A stretch of DNA of 40,497 nt from positions 1 through 40,497 of the forward strand of contig JAZRVJ010000047.1 of the NCBI GenBank assembly GCA_045599065.1. Direction: 5' to 3'. Positions within the stretch are counted from its first letter, which is position 1. Every line of letters begins with the position of its first letter. Below the pieces are notes generated by a model, which did no database searches, was not told the origin of the DNA, and was given only the letters and a program-made list of their open reading frames with translations. A program made the position numbers and the translations under genes. The DNA comes from Hennigella sp045599065. Its GTDB lineage: Bacteria > Bacillota_I > Bacilli_A > Mycoplasmatales > Mycoplasmoidaceae. Positions 1-9,125 of the stretch are shown one piece after another.

Positions 1-1505
1 CAAATGAATTGTCCATTTTGAATTAGATAATTATTTGTTGCCACATCTATATTTTTAATATCTTTTCAATCATAAGATTCAATTAAAGATACAGTTTTAG
101 ATTTTGGGAAGTATCTAATAATGTGAATAGGGACAGTTACAGCACCGTTAGGACCCATAGCTGTCTTATAGATAGTTTCGTGGTGTGGGTGGAAATAATC
201 ACACTTAATATTGGTTTGTGATAATGTTATGCCATTAATTTTTGTTGTTGTTGAATTAATAGGATGGAATATAACATCAGTTTCAAATAAACTTTTAACA
301 TTAGGATATGCAATTCGACATAATTCTGCATTTGACATTGATTGTAAAATAGAGAATTTTGCTGAACCGTGAGGTCATTTATATTTAATGTTTTGATATA
401 AAGGGATATTACATATAGGTAAACTATATGTTCCAACTGTATAAACAAATTTTTTGACAGCAGAAGCAAAAGATTCTTGTCATTTAGTTACATCATAATC
501 AAAATCTGTATCAATATTATTTTCTAATAAAATATCATGACTATCTGGCAACGAAACAATTGTGACATCACCCTTTTTGTTTAGTTGAAAGTATCTCTCT
601 TTTAATAACTTAACAAAACCTTCTTGGGCCAAAACAGAGAATACTGTTCTAAACTTTTGTTCATCATTTCTAATTGATGGAAAAAGTTTATCAAATTGTG
701 GGTTATCCATTGGTGACTGTGTTTTCTTGCCTGCTTTTTTAGCTTCGTGTTTACTAACTTCATTAGTAAAAATTAATTCAGTTGCTACATCAGTCCTATA
801 AGCAAGTTTTGTATCAATGGTTCAATATGGTTCGGGCAATGTCTCGCTTGCCGTTACCACTGTTGTTCTAGTTACCATGTTACCATTTGAATCTCTTGCT
901 GTATATGTAACAGGAACTGAACCGGTATAAGTGTGGACTCCTCATAATTGTTCTTTTTTGTTGAAGATTATGAATGGATGTTCAAATAATTGTCCTGATA
1001 CTAATTTTGTAGCATGAGCATTTGCACCCAAAATGGTTTCTAGATGATTATTTCAGTTTATTGATTCTTGAGGGGATAGAAAACTATTGAATTTTATATC
1101 TTTTCAGATTGGTTCAATAATTTCGCGGTAAGCAAATTCATTATTTATTAATGGATGAATAGCTGAAAGTTGTTTATCCAATTCAGCTTTAACTTTAGTT
1201 AATTCTTTGTCTTTTTCATCTAACAATGTTTGCTTTTTCTTTTGAGCATTATTCAATAAGAAATAAGGGAAAACTAAAAAGATTATCAAGATTCACTTAA
1301 AAACTTTACAAGCTTTAACACTTCTTTTAAGCTTTTTAGTTTCTTTTAATAATGTATTGTATTTTGCAGCATCAGACTTATTCTTATTAGAATCTATGTT
1401 CAACTTTTTAATAAGATCAGCAAACTTGTCGTTTGCTGACTTACTTACTTGTTCACATAAACTTTCTAGTTGTTCTACAGTACAAATAGTTGGTTGTAGT
1501 GCCAT
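1..1505 (-). CDS. large membrane-anchored protein downstream of LemA (3' end outside window)
   Basis: Not recognised as a named family. Reading UGA as Trp, one frame runs without a stop from the ATG at 1505 to the left edge, giving 501 residues; the C-terminus is missing. Residues 1-65 are hydrophilic and lysine-rich. A single membrane segment lies at about 70-85 (ILIIFLVFPYFLL), followed by a charged coiled-coil-like stretch and a long soluble part that is probably outside the cell or forms a large cytosolic head. The gene starts only 6 nt after the lemA stop and has no clear ribosome site, so it is probably translated in coupling with lemA. LemA genes in other bacteria are often followed by a membrane protein of unknown role (for example DUF3137 or TPM-domain proteins). 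I cannot confirm either family from the residues seen. Confidence 0.8.
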
Positions 1506-1511
1506 AGTTTA

Positions 1512-2168
1512 TTAATTTAATTTTAAACTTACGTCTTGTCTTTGTTCAGCAGAAGCAGCAAATAATGCAACAGATGTTAATTTCATCTTTGATGAAACAA
1601 TAATTGCTGGTCATACAAACAATTGTTCATTAAATTCATTAGCAATTGAGTTGTATAGTCTTCTAGCAGCAGCTAATTCTCTTTCTTGATAGTCAGCAGC
1701 AGACATTAAATCTTGAATTGTTTGTGTAGATTTAAGATCAGGATATCTTTCAAATACAGCATAAACTTCTTTTAATGCTTTTTCGATTTGGTTAGATGCA
1801 TTAACTGCATTAGCACCATCAATTTTCAAATTTCTTAACTTAGTTACTTCTGTTAGAGTATCTTGTTCAAATTTCATTGATGATTTAGTTGCATCAACTA
1901 ATTTAACCAATGTATCTCTACGTTGAGCTAATTGAACTTGAATACCACTGGTTGCATTATTGATTTTCATTTGTTGTTTATTAAATCAGTTTTTCTTTGT
2001 TACTAAGTAAATAGCAAATAAACCTAATGTAATAATACAAACGAAAACGAATAAAGCCATTTGACCACCTGTACGCTTAGGTGTTAGTATTTCATTTTGT
2101 ACTTCAGGATTAAACCCTACTTCACCTTCAGGTTTTTTTCTTGTGTCTATTAACATGTCTTCCTCCAT
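1512..2168 (-). CDS. lemA: LemA family membrane protein
   Basis: LemA-type protein of 218 aa from the first ATG. Residues 37-58 form one membrane helix (MALFVFVCIITLGLFAIYLVTK). The rest is helical and has the family pattern of a VQLAQRRDTLVKLVDATK helix followed by YPDLKSTQTIQDLM and an ERELAAARRLYNSIANEFN helix. LemA proteins have an extracytoplasmic N-terminus, one TM and a helical bundle; their role is unclear. There are two candidate starts. The ATG at 2156 (Met5) is preceded by GGAGGA at good spacing, while the ATG at 2168 has no ribosome site, so 2156 may be the true start. Two in-frame UGA codons (1986-1988 and 1611-1613) must be read as Trp. Confidence 0.88.
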
Positions 2169-2273
2169 TTAATAATTATATATCTATACAAAGTAATATA
2201 CCCTATATTTTAGGGTATATTAAGTCATTGAGATGAATTTGATTAGAAAATTAATCGCTTTGTTTATTTGACT

Positions 2274-2334
2274 TATAATAAAAATATAAATAAGTTATAC
2301 TTATTTAACTATTAATTATTTTTTCTATAAGGAG
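2274..2334 (+). promoter_or_regulatory. pflB promoter -10 and ribosome binding site
   Basis: A perfect TATAAT at 2274-2279, with a weak TTAATC at 2251-2256 as possible -35 (17-nt spacer). AAGGAG at 2329-2334 lies 8 nt before the pflB ATG. The leader of about 55 nt contains no obvious hairpin. The intergenic region also carries the divergent lemA promoter. Confidence 0.6.
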
Positions 2335-2342
2335 CTTCATTT

Positions 2343-4640
2343 ATGGGAACTAAATGATTTAAACAATGAGACGGATTTAAACCTGGTAAATGATCTGTAT
2401 CTATTGATACAAGAGATTTTATTCAACAAAACTATAAACCTTATGAAGGTGATAGTTCTTTTTTAGCTGGTCCAACTGAAGGAACGAAAGAATTGTGAAA
2501 AGAAATCACAAAACTTATGAAGCAAGAAGCTAAAAAGGGTGGCGTTTTAGGTTTTGATGGTCGTGTAAGTATGATCAACGCTTATGGCCCTGGTTATATT
2601 GATAAGAAATTAGAAAAAATAGTTGGTTTACAAACTGAAAAACCATTTGTTAGAGCATTCATGCCATTTGGTGGTATTAAAATGGCTGTTCAATCAGCCG
2701 AACAATATGGTTATAAAGTTGACAAACATTTAGTTGAAGCATTTAGTAAGTATGTTGTCACACATAACCAAGCAGTATTTGACGCCTATACAGACGAAAT
2801 GAAAGCAGCTAGACACACTCATATTTTAACTGGTCTACCTGACACATATTCTAGAGGAAGAATCATTGGTGACTATAGAAGAATTGCTTTATATGGTATT
2901 GATGTTTTAATTATTGAAAGAAATGAAGAATTAGCAAAGTTAAAAGATAACTTAACAGATGCTCAAATTCATCAAAGATATGAAATATATCAACAAATTA
3001 AGGCATTGAATCAATTAAGAGAAATGGGTTTAACATATGGTATTAATATGTCTAAGCCTGCAAGAAATGCTCAACAAGCAATTCAATATACATACTTTGG
3101 ATACTTAGCTGCAATTAGAGACCAAAACGGTGCAGCTATGTCTATTGGTAGAAACTCTACTTTCTTTGATATTTATATCCAAAGAGATATTGAAAGAGGA
3201 ATTCTGACAGAAGAAACTGCTCAAGAATTAATTGACCATTATGTAATGAAATTACGTATTGTTAAATTCATGAGAACAACAGCATACAATAACTTATTTG
3301 GTGGTGACCCAGTTTGAGCTACTGAAACCATTGGTGGTATGGGTTTAGATGGTAGAACCCTTGTAACTAAATCAAGTTTTAGAGTATTACATACATTAAG
3401 TAATATGGGTCCGGCTCCTGAACCAAACTTAACAGTTTTGTGGTCTAAGAAACTTCCACAAAAGTTTAAAGATTTCTGTGCGGATTATTCTATTAAATAT
3501 TCATCTATTCAATATGAATCTGATGATTTAATGAGACCAGAAAGAGGTGATGACTATGCTATTGCTTGTTGTGTTTCTCCTATGAAACAAGGAAAGGAAA
3601 TGCAATTATTTGGTGCAAGAGCAAACTTAGCTAAAGCTTTGCTTTATGCAATTAATAATGGTTGTGATGAAATTCACAGCGAAGTTCAAATAGGACCAGA
3701 CTTAGGCGAATTAAAGAATAGACAAATTCTTGAATACAAAGAAGTTTGAGAAAGATATAAAAAAGTTCTTGACTGATTAGCAGGACTATATGTTAATACT
3801 TTGAATGTTATTCACTATAGTCATGACCACCATTATTATGAAGCTCTTGAAATGGCCTTACATGATGTTTACGTACACAGATTCTTTGCTACAGGTATTG
3901 CTGGTTTGTCAGTAGTAGCTGATAGCTTATCAGCTATCAAGTATGCAAAGGTCAGACCTGTATACAACTCATTAGGTATAGCTATTGACTTTAATATTGA
4001 AGGTGATTTCCCTAAATATGGAAATGACAATGATAAAGTAGATAAATTAGCTATCGATGTATTGAAATATTTTTCTAGAGCATTAAAGAAACACAGACCA
4101 TATCGTGATGCTGAACACACATTATCTATTTTGACAATTACTTCAAACGTAATGTATGGTCAATATACTGGTGCAACACCAGACGGTAGAAAAGCAGGAC
4201 AACCATTTGCTCCTGGCGCAAACCCAATGCATGGCAGAGACTGTTGTGGTGCAGTAGCAAGTTTATCATCAGTAGCTAAACTACCATGGAAATTTGCTGG
4301 CGATGGTATTTCTAATACATTCTCAATCATTCCATCAGCTTTGGGTGGCAAACTAATTGTTGCTACAGGCGATACATTTGATCCTAAAGCAGAAAAGATT
4401 GGAAAATCTAACTCAAGAACAGATAACCTTATTCAATTAATGGATGGTTACTTTACTAAAGGTGCACAACACCTTAATGTAAACGTGCTTGAAAGAGAAA
4501 CACTATTAGATGCTCAACAACATCCAGAAAAATATCCTCAATTAACAATTAGAGTTTCTGGATATGCTGTTAACTTTGTTAAATTATCAAAGAAACACCA
4601 AGATGAAGTAATTGCAAGAACATTCCACGAAAAGATGTAA
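2343..4640 (+). CDS. pflB: formate C-acetyltransferase (pyruvate formate-lyase)
   Basis: Glycyl-radical enzyme converting pyruvate + CoA to acetyl-CoA + formate in anaerobic sugar fermentation; cytosolic. It has 765 aa, the usual length for PflB. The catalytic Cys pair is present (IACCVSP, Cys409-Cys410). The C-terminal glycyl-radical motif RVSGYAV places the radical at Gly740, with the normal ~25-residue tail after it. The N-terminus shows the PFL domain (FDGRVSMINAYGPGYI, IIGDYRRIALYG). Several UGA codons are read as Trp (for example 3316 and 3748). An AAGGAG ribosome site fixes the ATG at 2343. The activase starts 1 nt after the stop. PFL occurs in some fermenting bacteria but is uncommon in mycoplasmas. 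Confidence 0.97.
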
Positions 4641-4641
4641 G

Positions 4642-5382
4642 ATGAAAGCAAAAGTATTTAAAACTGAAACTTTTGGAGCAACCGATGGACCAGGTGTACG
4701 TCTGGTTGTTTTTTTCCAAGGTTGTACTTTTAGATGCGCTTATTGTCACAACCCTGAATCATGAGAATTAGATAGTCATAATGCTTATTTACTATCTGTT
4801 AATGACATAATTAAACTTTATAAAAGAAACGCACCATTTTATCAAAATGGTGGCATTACTATTTCTGGTGGTGAACCAATGCTACAATATGAGTTTGTTT
4901 ATAAACTAGCACAAACTTGCAAAAGACAACATATTAGATTGGCTATTGATACGGCTGGAACAAATATTTTTGAAAATGAAGAATGATATAAAAAAATAGC
5001 TAAATATGCCGACCTATGGATAGTAGATATTAAAGCTATTAATGAATCTGATCATAAAAATATTACAGGTTATGGTCAATTAACGGGAATTAAATTAATC
5101 CAGTTACTAGAAAAATTAAAAAAACCATATTGAGTTAGATATGTTGTAGTTAAAGATTTAACTAATAGTAAGGGACAATTAGATGTATTAGGTAAATTCT
5201 TATCTAAATTAAAATACATGCAAAACTATGAGCTACTTCCTTATCATAGTTTAGCAACAGACAAATACAAGAAATTAAAAATTAATTATAGATTGGCTAA
5301 GACACCAATAATGTCCAGCAAAGAAAATAATGAAGTATTAAGTTATTTAAAAGCAATAATTAAAAAAAATACCAAGCAATAG
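4642..5382 (+). CDS. pflA: pyruvate formate-lyase activating enzyme (radical SAM)
   Basis: Radical-SAM activase that abstracts H from the glycine of PflB using SAM and a [4Fe-4S] cluster. It has 246 aa, the normal size. The cluster motif C-x3-C-x2-C is at Cys28, Cys32 and Cys35 (GCTFRCAYCHNP), and the SAM-binding GGE motif follows (ITISGGEPMLQ). The start ATG is 1 nt after the pflB stop, so the two genes form one transcript. The gene is easy to miss because of its in-frame UGA (Trp) codons. A hairpin terminator overlaps its stop codon. SAM for this enzyme could come from MetK, encoded at 37010. Confidence 0.95.
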
Positions 5383-5396
5383 CTTGATATTTTTTA
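5369..5396. terminator. bidirectional terminator between pflA and the membrane-protein cluster
   Basis: CAAGC (5373-5377), loop AATA, GCTTG (5382-5386), with A-rich sequence on the left and T-rich on the right. It overlaps the pflA stop codon and also follows the minus-strand gene ending at 5410. Confidence 0.7.
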
Positions 5397-5409
5397 TTTA
5401 ATCGATTAA

Positions 5410-5865
5410 TTATTTTGCTTTAGCAACAATAAGTGTTGATGTGATTGTGTGTCCAATAAATGATAAAGCAGCAAGCCCATATAAAACAAGTTGGACATAT
5501 TGTCCTGCCTCACCAATATTTAATGCAGGTGAAAAATAACCCAAAAGAGCAAAGCCAACGCTTGCAGACATAAATACTGTAAGCATGATAGTAACAGCTT
5601 TTCTTGTCATTTTACCAAAGACATCACCATAATATCTACCTTCAACAGCTTGTGCAATTCCTAATACACCGGTCGCACATACACCAGCTGCAGCGGCACT
5701 AATCATAATGCTACCCCAAGGAATATCGGCATTAGATCTTTCGATCATACTAATAATTACAATTGCTAAAGCAAGAGCAATAGCAAAGTAACCACAAATC
5801 ATGGCACCTAAAGAAAGTCTTTTAAATACAGACATACTTTTAGAGTTTTTCATTTGTTTTTTCAT
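5410..5865 (-). CDS. four-helix membrane protein, paralogue 4 of a tandem family
   Basis: Unrecognised family; 151 aa from the ATG at 5865. A longer frame upstream is possible but would run through the promoter. The N-terminus is MKKQMKNSKSMSVFKRLSLG, followed by about four membrane segments. A conserved loop between TM2 and TM3 reads AQAVEGRYYGDVFGKMTRK, and the end is TITSTLIVAKAK. The same blocks occur in the three neighbouring genes, so this is a local gene family made by tandem duplication. It has its own promoter (TATAAT near 5895-5901 on the minus strand) and a palindromic leader. The ends are basic, which suggests both termini are in the cytosol. The function is unknown. Confidence 0.85.
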   Translation of the reverse strand: MKKQMKNSKSMSVFKRLSLGAMICGYFAIALALAIVIISMIERSNADIPWGSIMISAAAAGVCATGVLGIAQAVEGRYYGDVFGKMTRKAVTIMLTVFMSASVGFALLGYFSPALNIGEAGQYVQLVLYGLAALSFIGHTITSTLIVAKAK

Positions 5866-5885
5866 ATTTATATAAATATTTCCTT
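5864..5885 (-). promoter_or_regulatory. palindromic leader between ribosome site and start of paralogue 4
   Basis: On the minus strand AAAGGAAA is followed by the perfect 16-nt palindrome ATATTTATATAAATAT, whose last two bases are the AT of the ATG. The ribosome site is therefore unusually far from the start codon unless the palindrome folds. Confidence 0.6.
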
Positions 5886-5920
5886 TCCCACATATTATAT
5901 AATATTCCAAGCAAAAAAAT

Positions 5921-5942
5921 AAAAAGCGCACATGCGCTTTTT
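5921..5942 (-). terminator. terminator after paralogue 3
   Basis: AAAAAGCGC (5921-5929), loop ACAT, GCGCTTTTT (5934-5942). A strong hairpin with a U tract, just after the stop of the gene ending at 5960 and before the promoter of the next gene. Confidence 0.85.
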
Positions 5943-5959
5943 ATCTTAATTCGAACTAA

Positions 5960-6421
5960 TTATTTTGATTTAGCAAATGCTATTGTTGATGTGATAGTAT
6001 AACCTAAAACGCAAACAACAGCAAAACCAGCACCAACAAATTGAATGATGTTTTTTAATTTTTGCGTATCATCTCCTGAAATAAGATTAGCAGCTAGCAT
6101 TGCTGCAGCAAAAATTCCAGCACCGACAGCTAAAAATACTGTGAAAATAATAGTAGTATTTTTACGTGTTAATTTTCCAAAAATATCTCCATAGTGTCTA
6201 GCTTCAACTATTTGTGCAATAGCCAAGATGATAGCAACAAGTATAGAAACTAAACCCACCATAGCAAGTATTGTAGTTGCGTTTCCACGAATGTCTGCTG
6301 CTTGGAGTATTAGTGCAACAGCAACTAATAGAATACCAACATAGTTGCAAATCATGTTACCTAGTGTTAATCTACGGAACATAGACATTTTTCCACTAGA
6401 TTTTTTCATTTGTTTATTCAT
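5960..6421 (-). CDS. four-helix membrane protein, paralogue 3 of a tandem family
   Basis: Function unknown; 153 aa. It begins MKKSSGKMSMFRRLTLGNMIC after a short MNKQ and is closely similar to the gene ending at 7004 at the N-terminus. There are four predicted membrane segments (about 25-43, 50-70, 90-115 and 125-148). The family loop is AQIVEARHYGDIFGKLTRKN, followed by TTIIFTVF, and the end is TSTIAFAKSK. Compared with the other copies, the loop motif GD-x-FGK-x-T and the last helix are best conserved, so they are probably functional. It has its own TATAAT (minus strand, near 6450-6460), a palindromic leader and its own terminator, so each copy is a separately controlled unit. Confidence 0.87.
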   Translation of the reverse strand: MNKQMKKSSGKMSMFRRLTLGNMICNYVGILLVAVALILQAADIRGNATTILAMVGLVSILVAIILAIAQIVEARHYGDIFGKLTRKNTTIIFTVFLAVGAGIFAAAMLAANLISGDDTQKLKNIIQFVGAGFAVVCVLGYTITSTIAFAKSK

Positions 6422-6440
6422 ATTTATAAATATTTTTCCT
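6420..6440 (-). promoter_or_regulatory. palindromic leader of paralogue 3
   Basis: The perfect palindrome ATATTTATAAATAT at 6420-6433 overlaps the first two bases of the start codon. AAAGGAAA lies directly upstream on the minus strand. Confidence 0.6.
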
Positions 6441-6467
6441 TTCTAAATAATTATATATTATTTATAT

Positions 6468-6498
6468 AAAAAACACCAAGCTACACTTGATGTTTTTT
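6468..6498 (-). terminator. terminator after paralogue 2
   Basis: Minus strand: ACATCAAG, loop TGTAG, CTTGGTGT with one A·C mismatch, followed by a T run. It lies between the stop at 6516 and the promoter of the next paralogue. Confidence 0.75.
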
Positions 6499-6515
6499 GT
6501 AATAGATTATTTTAA

Positions 6516-6989
6516 TTATTTTCCTTTTGCGACAATAAGTGTTGAAGTAATTGAATAACCTAAAGTACTCAATAAAGCAAATATCGAGATAATACCGCCT
6601 ATCAATCTATCTTTTCTACCGTTAACAATTGATGGTAAAGTAAAGAGTCCTTTATTTGCAATAATTGCTAATGCTGTAAAGACTAGTGAAGTACAAGCCA
6701 AAACAGTAAGAATGATGGTAGCATTATTTTTTGTCATCTTGCCGAAAACATCACCATAGAATCTGCCCTCAACCGCTTGAGCTACAAACAAGATTAACAT
6801 AATAAATATAGCAGCGACAATACCATAAATAGCAAAACCCGCTATGTCTTCTAATGCATCTATTCTAAGGTTTTCACCCAACGATCATAGTAGAATACAA
6901 ATTGTAGCAACAAAACCACAAATTGCAGCACCTAAGGATAATTTTTTAAATACTGGCATGCCTTTTGATTTTTTAATTTCTTTTTTCAT
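6516..6989 (-). CDS. four-helix membrane protein, paralogue 2 of a tandem family
   Basis: Function unknown; 157 aa. The start is the ATG at 6989, preceded by AAGGGGAA; a UGA at 6885-6887 codes Trp. The N-terminus MKKEIKKSKGMPVFKKLSLG, the loop AQAVEGRFYGDVFGKMTKN and the end TSTLIVAKGK put it closest to the copy at 5410-5865. It begins 14 nt after the stop of the upstream paralogue (7004) and lacks both its own TATAAT and the palindromic leader. It is therefore co-transcribed with that gene. Four membrane segments are predicted. Confidence 0.86.
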
Positions 6990-7003
6990 ACTTATTCCCC
7001 TTA

Positions 7004-7459
7004 TTATTTAGATTTTGTAAAAGCAATAGTTGAAGTTACGGTGTAACCAATTGCTGATAACAATGCTATAGCCCCACCAACAATTAATAAAGGTATTGAA
7101 ACAGAGTCAGATAAATCCGAACCCACTAAAGCAATTATAAGAGCAAATATGACACCAACCCACGCAAGGACTGTAAACACAATAAATATTATCATTGCAT
7201 TTTTTCTAGTTAGTTTGCCATAAATGTCACCATAGTGACTAGCAGCGACCATTTGTGCAATTGCCATTACAAAAGTAGCTAATGCAGAAACAACAGTACC
7301 TATTGCAACAATTTCCGCAATATCGCTGTTATCCGTAAGAAATAAAATAGCCAAGACAATTATTAATGCAATAGCAATGTAAGCACAAATCACTTCACCT
7401 AGTGTTAGTCTACGGAACATAGACATCTTACCACTAGATTTTTTTACTTGTTTTTTCAT
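7004..7459 (-). CDS. four-helix membrane protein, paralogue 1 of a tandem family
   Basis: Function unknown; 151 aa. MKKQVKKSSGKMSMFRRLTLG at the N-terminus is nearly identical to paralogue 3, then come four membrane segments with the loop AQMVAASHYGDIYGKLTRKN and the end TSTIAFTKSK. It is the first gene of the minus-strand cluster and is transcribed divergently from the hydrogenase gene. The promoter TATAAT lies at about 7486-7491 on the minus strand. The hydrophobic parts have diverged much more than the short hydrophilic loop and the ends, as expected if those bind a partner. Confidence 0.87.
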   Translation of the reverse strand: MKKQVKKSSGKMSMFRRLTLGEVICAYIAIALIIVLAILFLTDNSDIAEIVAIGTVVSALATFVMAIAQMVAASHYGDIYGKLTRKNAMIIFIVFTVLAWVGVIFALIIALVGSDLSDSVSIPLLIVGGAIALLSAIGYTVTSTIAFTKSK

Positions 7460-7480
7460 ATTTATAAATATTTTTCCTTT
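7458..7480 (-). promoter_or_regulatory. palindromic leader of paralogue 1
   Basis: Same arrangement as for paralogue 3: AAAGGA (7475-7480, minus strand), then the perfect palindrome ATATTTATAAATAT (7458-7471) running into the ATG. The gap between GGA and ATG is 15 nt. Confidence 0.6.
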
Positions 7481-7560
7481 CGTAGTTATTATATATGAAA
7501 TACTTATATTATTTTTTTTAAAATAATATAAGAAATGTTATCTTATCGGTGTTAATTTTT

Positions 7561-7566
7561 TATAAT
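7561..7566 (+). promoter_or_regulatory. -10 box of the hydrogenase gene
   Basis: A perfect TATAAT 20 nt before the ATG at 7587. Transcription would start near 7573, which puts the AAGG at 7573-7576 at the very 5' end of the message. Confidence 0.55.
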
Positions 7567-7586
7567 GAATATAAGGTATCTTTTAT

Positions 7587-9044
7587 ATGGAATACAAATT
7601 TGAAACATTAGTAGAGAAACTACATTTTGATATTGTTAGTCAAATAGCAAAAGCTGCTTTTGATGGTAATTTAGATGAAATGGTTGAAAAAATACCAATC
7701 ATTTTATCTCCAGGACCAAAAGCAATTTATCGTTGTTGCATACATTCTGAAAGAGCAATTGCAAAAGAAAGAATCAATATTATTACTAACAAAGATAAAA
7801 AGACTAGTCAAATTATTAATGTTATTACGTCAGCATGTGATCAATGTCCAATGGGTGGTTACACAGTAACCAACTCTTGTAGAGGATGTTTAGGACACGC
7901 TTGTACTTTAGCTTGTCCAAGACATGCTATCACTATTGATGCAAGTCATCATGCACACATCGACAAATCTAAATGTATAAATTGTGGTGCATGTGCAAAA
8001 GCTTGTCCATTTGGTGCAATCTATAATTTCCGTAGACCATGTCAAAAAGCATGCCATACTGGTGCCATTACAATGGACGAAAATTTGGCAGCAAAAATTA
8101 ATTATGAAAAGTGTATTTCTTGTGGTGCTTGCATGCAAAAATGTCCATTTGGTGCTATTATTGATAAATCACAAGTTGTAGAAATTGTTGATGAATTAAA
8201 ACAAAGGCTTGAAGCAAGAAAACAAGGCAAGAAAGAAAAACCTTTTTATTGTGTTGTTGCTCCATCTGTTGCGGCTCAAGTTGCTCCAAACACAGTTGAA
8301 CAAGCTGCTGAAGGTTTAATTCAATTAGGTTTTACTAAAGTAGTAGAAGCCGCATTAGGCGCTGACCTTGTTGCTTGAGGAGAAGCAAAAGAATTAACAG
8401 AAAAGAAAAAACTAACAAGTTCTTGCTGTCCAGCCTTTGTTGAATACATTATCAAAGCACATCCACAACTTAAACAATTTGTTAGCCATAACTTATCTCC
8501 TATGGCTGAAATTGCTAAGACAATAAAAGAAAGACATCTAGATGCAACAGTTTGTTTTATTGGTCCATGTACAGCAAAGAAAAAAGAAGCATTAAAACCA
8601 TATGATAAATCATATGTTGACTATGTTATGACTTTTGCTGAATGTAGGGCAATATTCAATGCAAGAAATATAAACCTTGATGTTTTAAAAGGTGTTAAAC
8701 TTGAGGATGCAACAGCCTATGGTAGAGGCTTTGCCAAGTGTGGTGGTTTAGCGTCAGCTGTTAAGGAAGTATTAAAAGAGTTAGGCAAAGAAGATTTCAA
8801 ACTTTGTCCAGTGAGTTGTGATGGTATGGAAGCTTGCATTAAAGCTCTAAAAGCTTGAGAAGCAGGTGACCAAACATATAATTTTATCGAAGGAATGGTT
8901 TGCGAAGGTGGTTGTGTAGGTGGACCAGCAAGTTTAACTCATAAAAACGTATACTCTAAATTTATGGTTGATAAGCATGGCGAAAAATCAACTAAAAAAA
9001 CTATAAAAGCTGCTACTGAAAAATATATCGATAAGAAAAAATAA
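7587..9044 (+). CDS. monomeric [FeFe] hydrogenase
   Basis: Produces H2 from protons using reduced ferredoxin; cytosolic. 485 aa, close to the ~450-500 aa of clostridial monomeric 'group B' enzymes. The N-terminal part has many Cys, including the family block C-x2-C (CDQC), SCRGCLGHAC, and two [4Fe-4S] ferredoxin motifs (CINCGACAKACP, CISCGACMQKCP). The H-cluster domain has all three motifs: L1 SSCCPAF (Cys280, Cys281), L2 GPCTAKK (Cys328) and L3 EGMVCEGGCVGG (Cys439, Cys443). The Glu-type L3 spacing and GPC in L2 are typical of group B rather than of CpI-type enzymes. Two UGA codons read as Trp (8376 and 8856). Maturation needs HydE, HydF and HydG, none of which are in this window. PFOR, the likely electron source, is the next gene. 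Confidence 0.95.
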
Positions 9045-9063
9045 TCTTAAGATTAAAACAACT

Positions 9064-9100
9064 TATAATATAAATACATTCTTAAAAAAGAATGTATTTT
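9064..9100 (+). terminator. 12-bp hairpin between the hydrogenase and PFOR genes, with an overlapping -10 box
   Basis: AAATACATTCTT (9072-9083), loop AAAA, AAGAATGTATTT (9088-9099), then a T-rich stretch. It probably terminates the hydrogenase transcript. A perfect TATAAT at 9064-9069 just upstream would start transcription inside the hairpin, so it may instead be a leader structure of PFOR. Confidence 0.6.
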
Positions 9101-9125
9101 ATTATTTAGAAAAGGATTATTAAAA

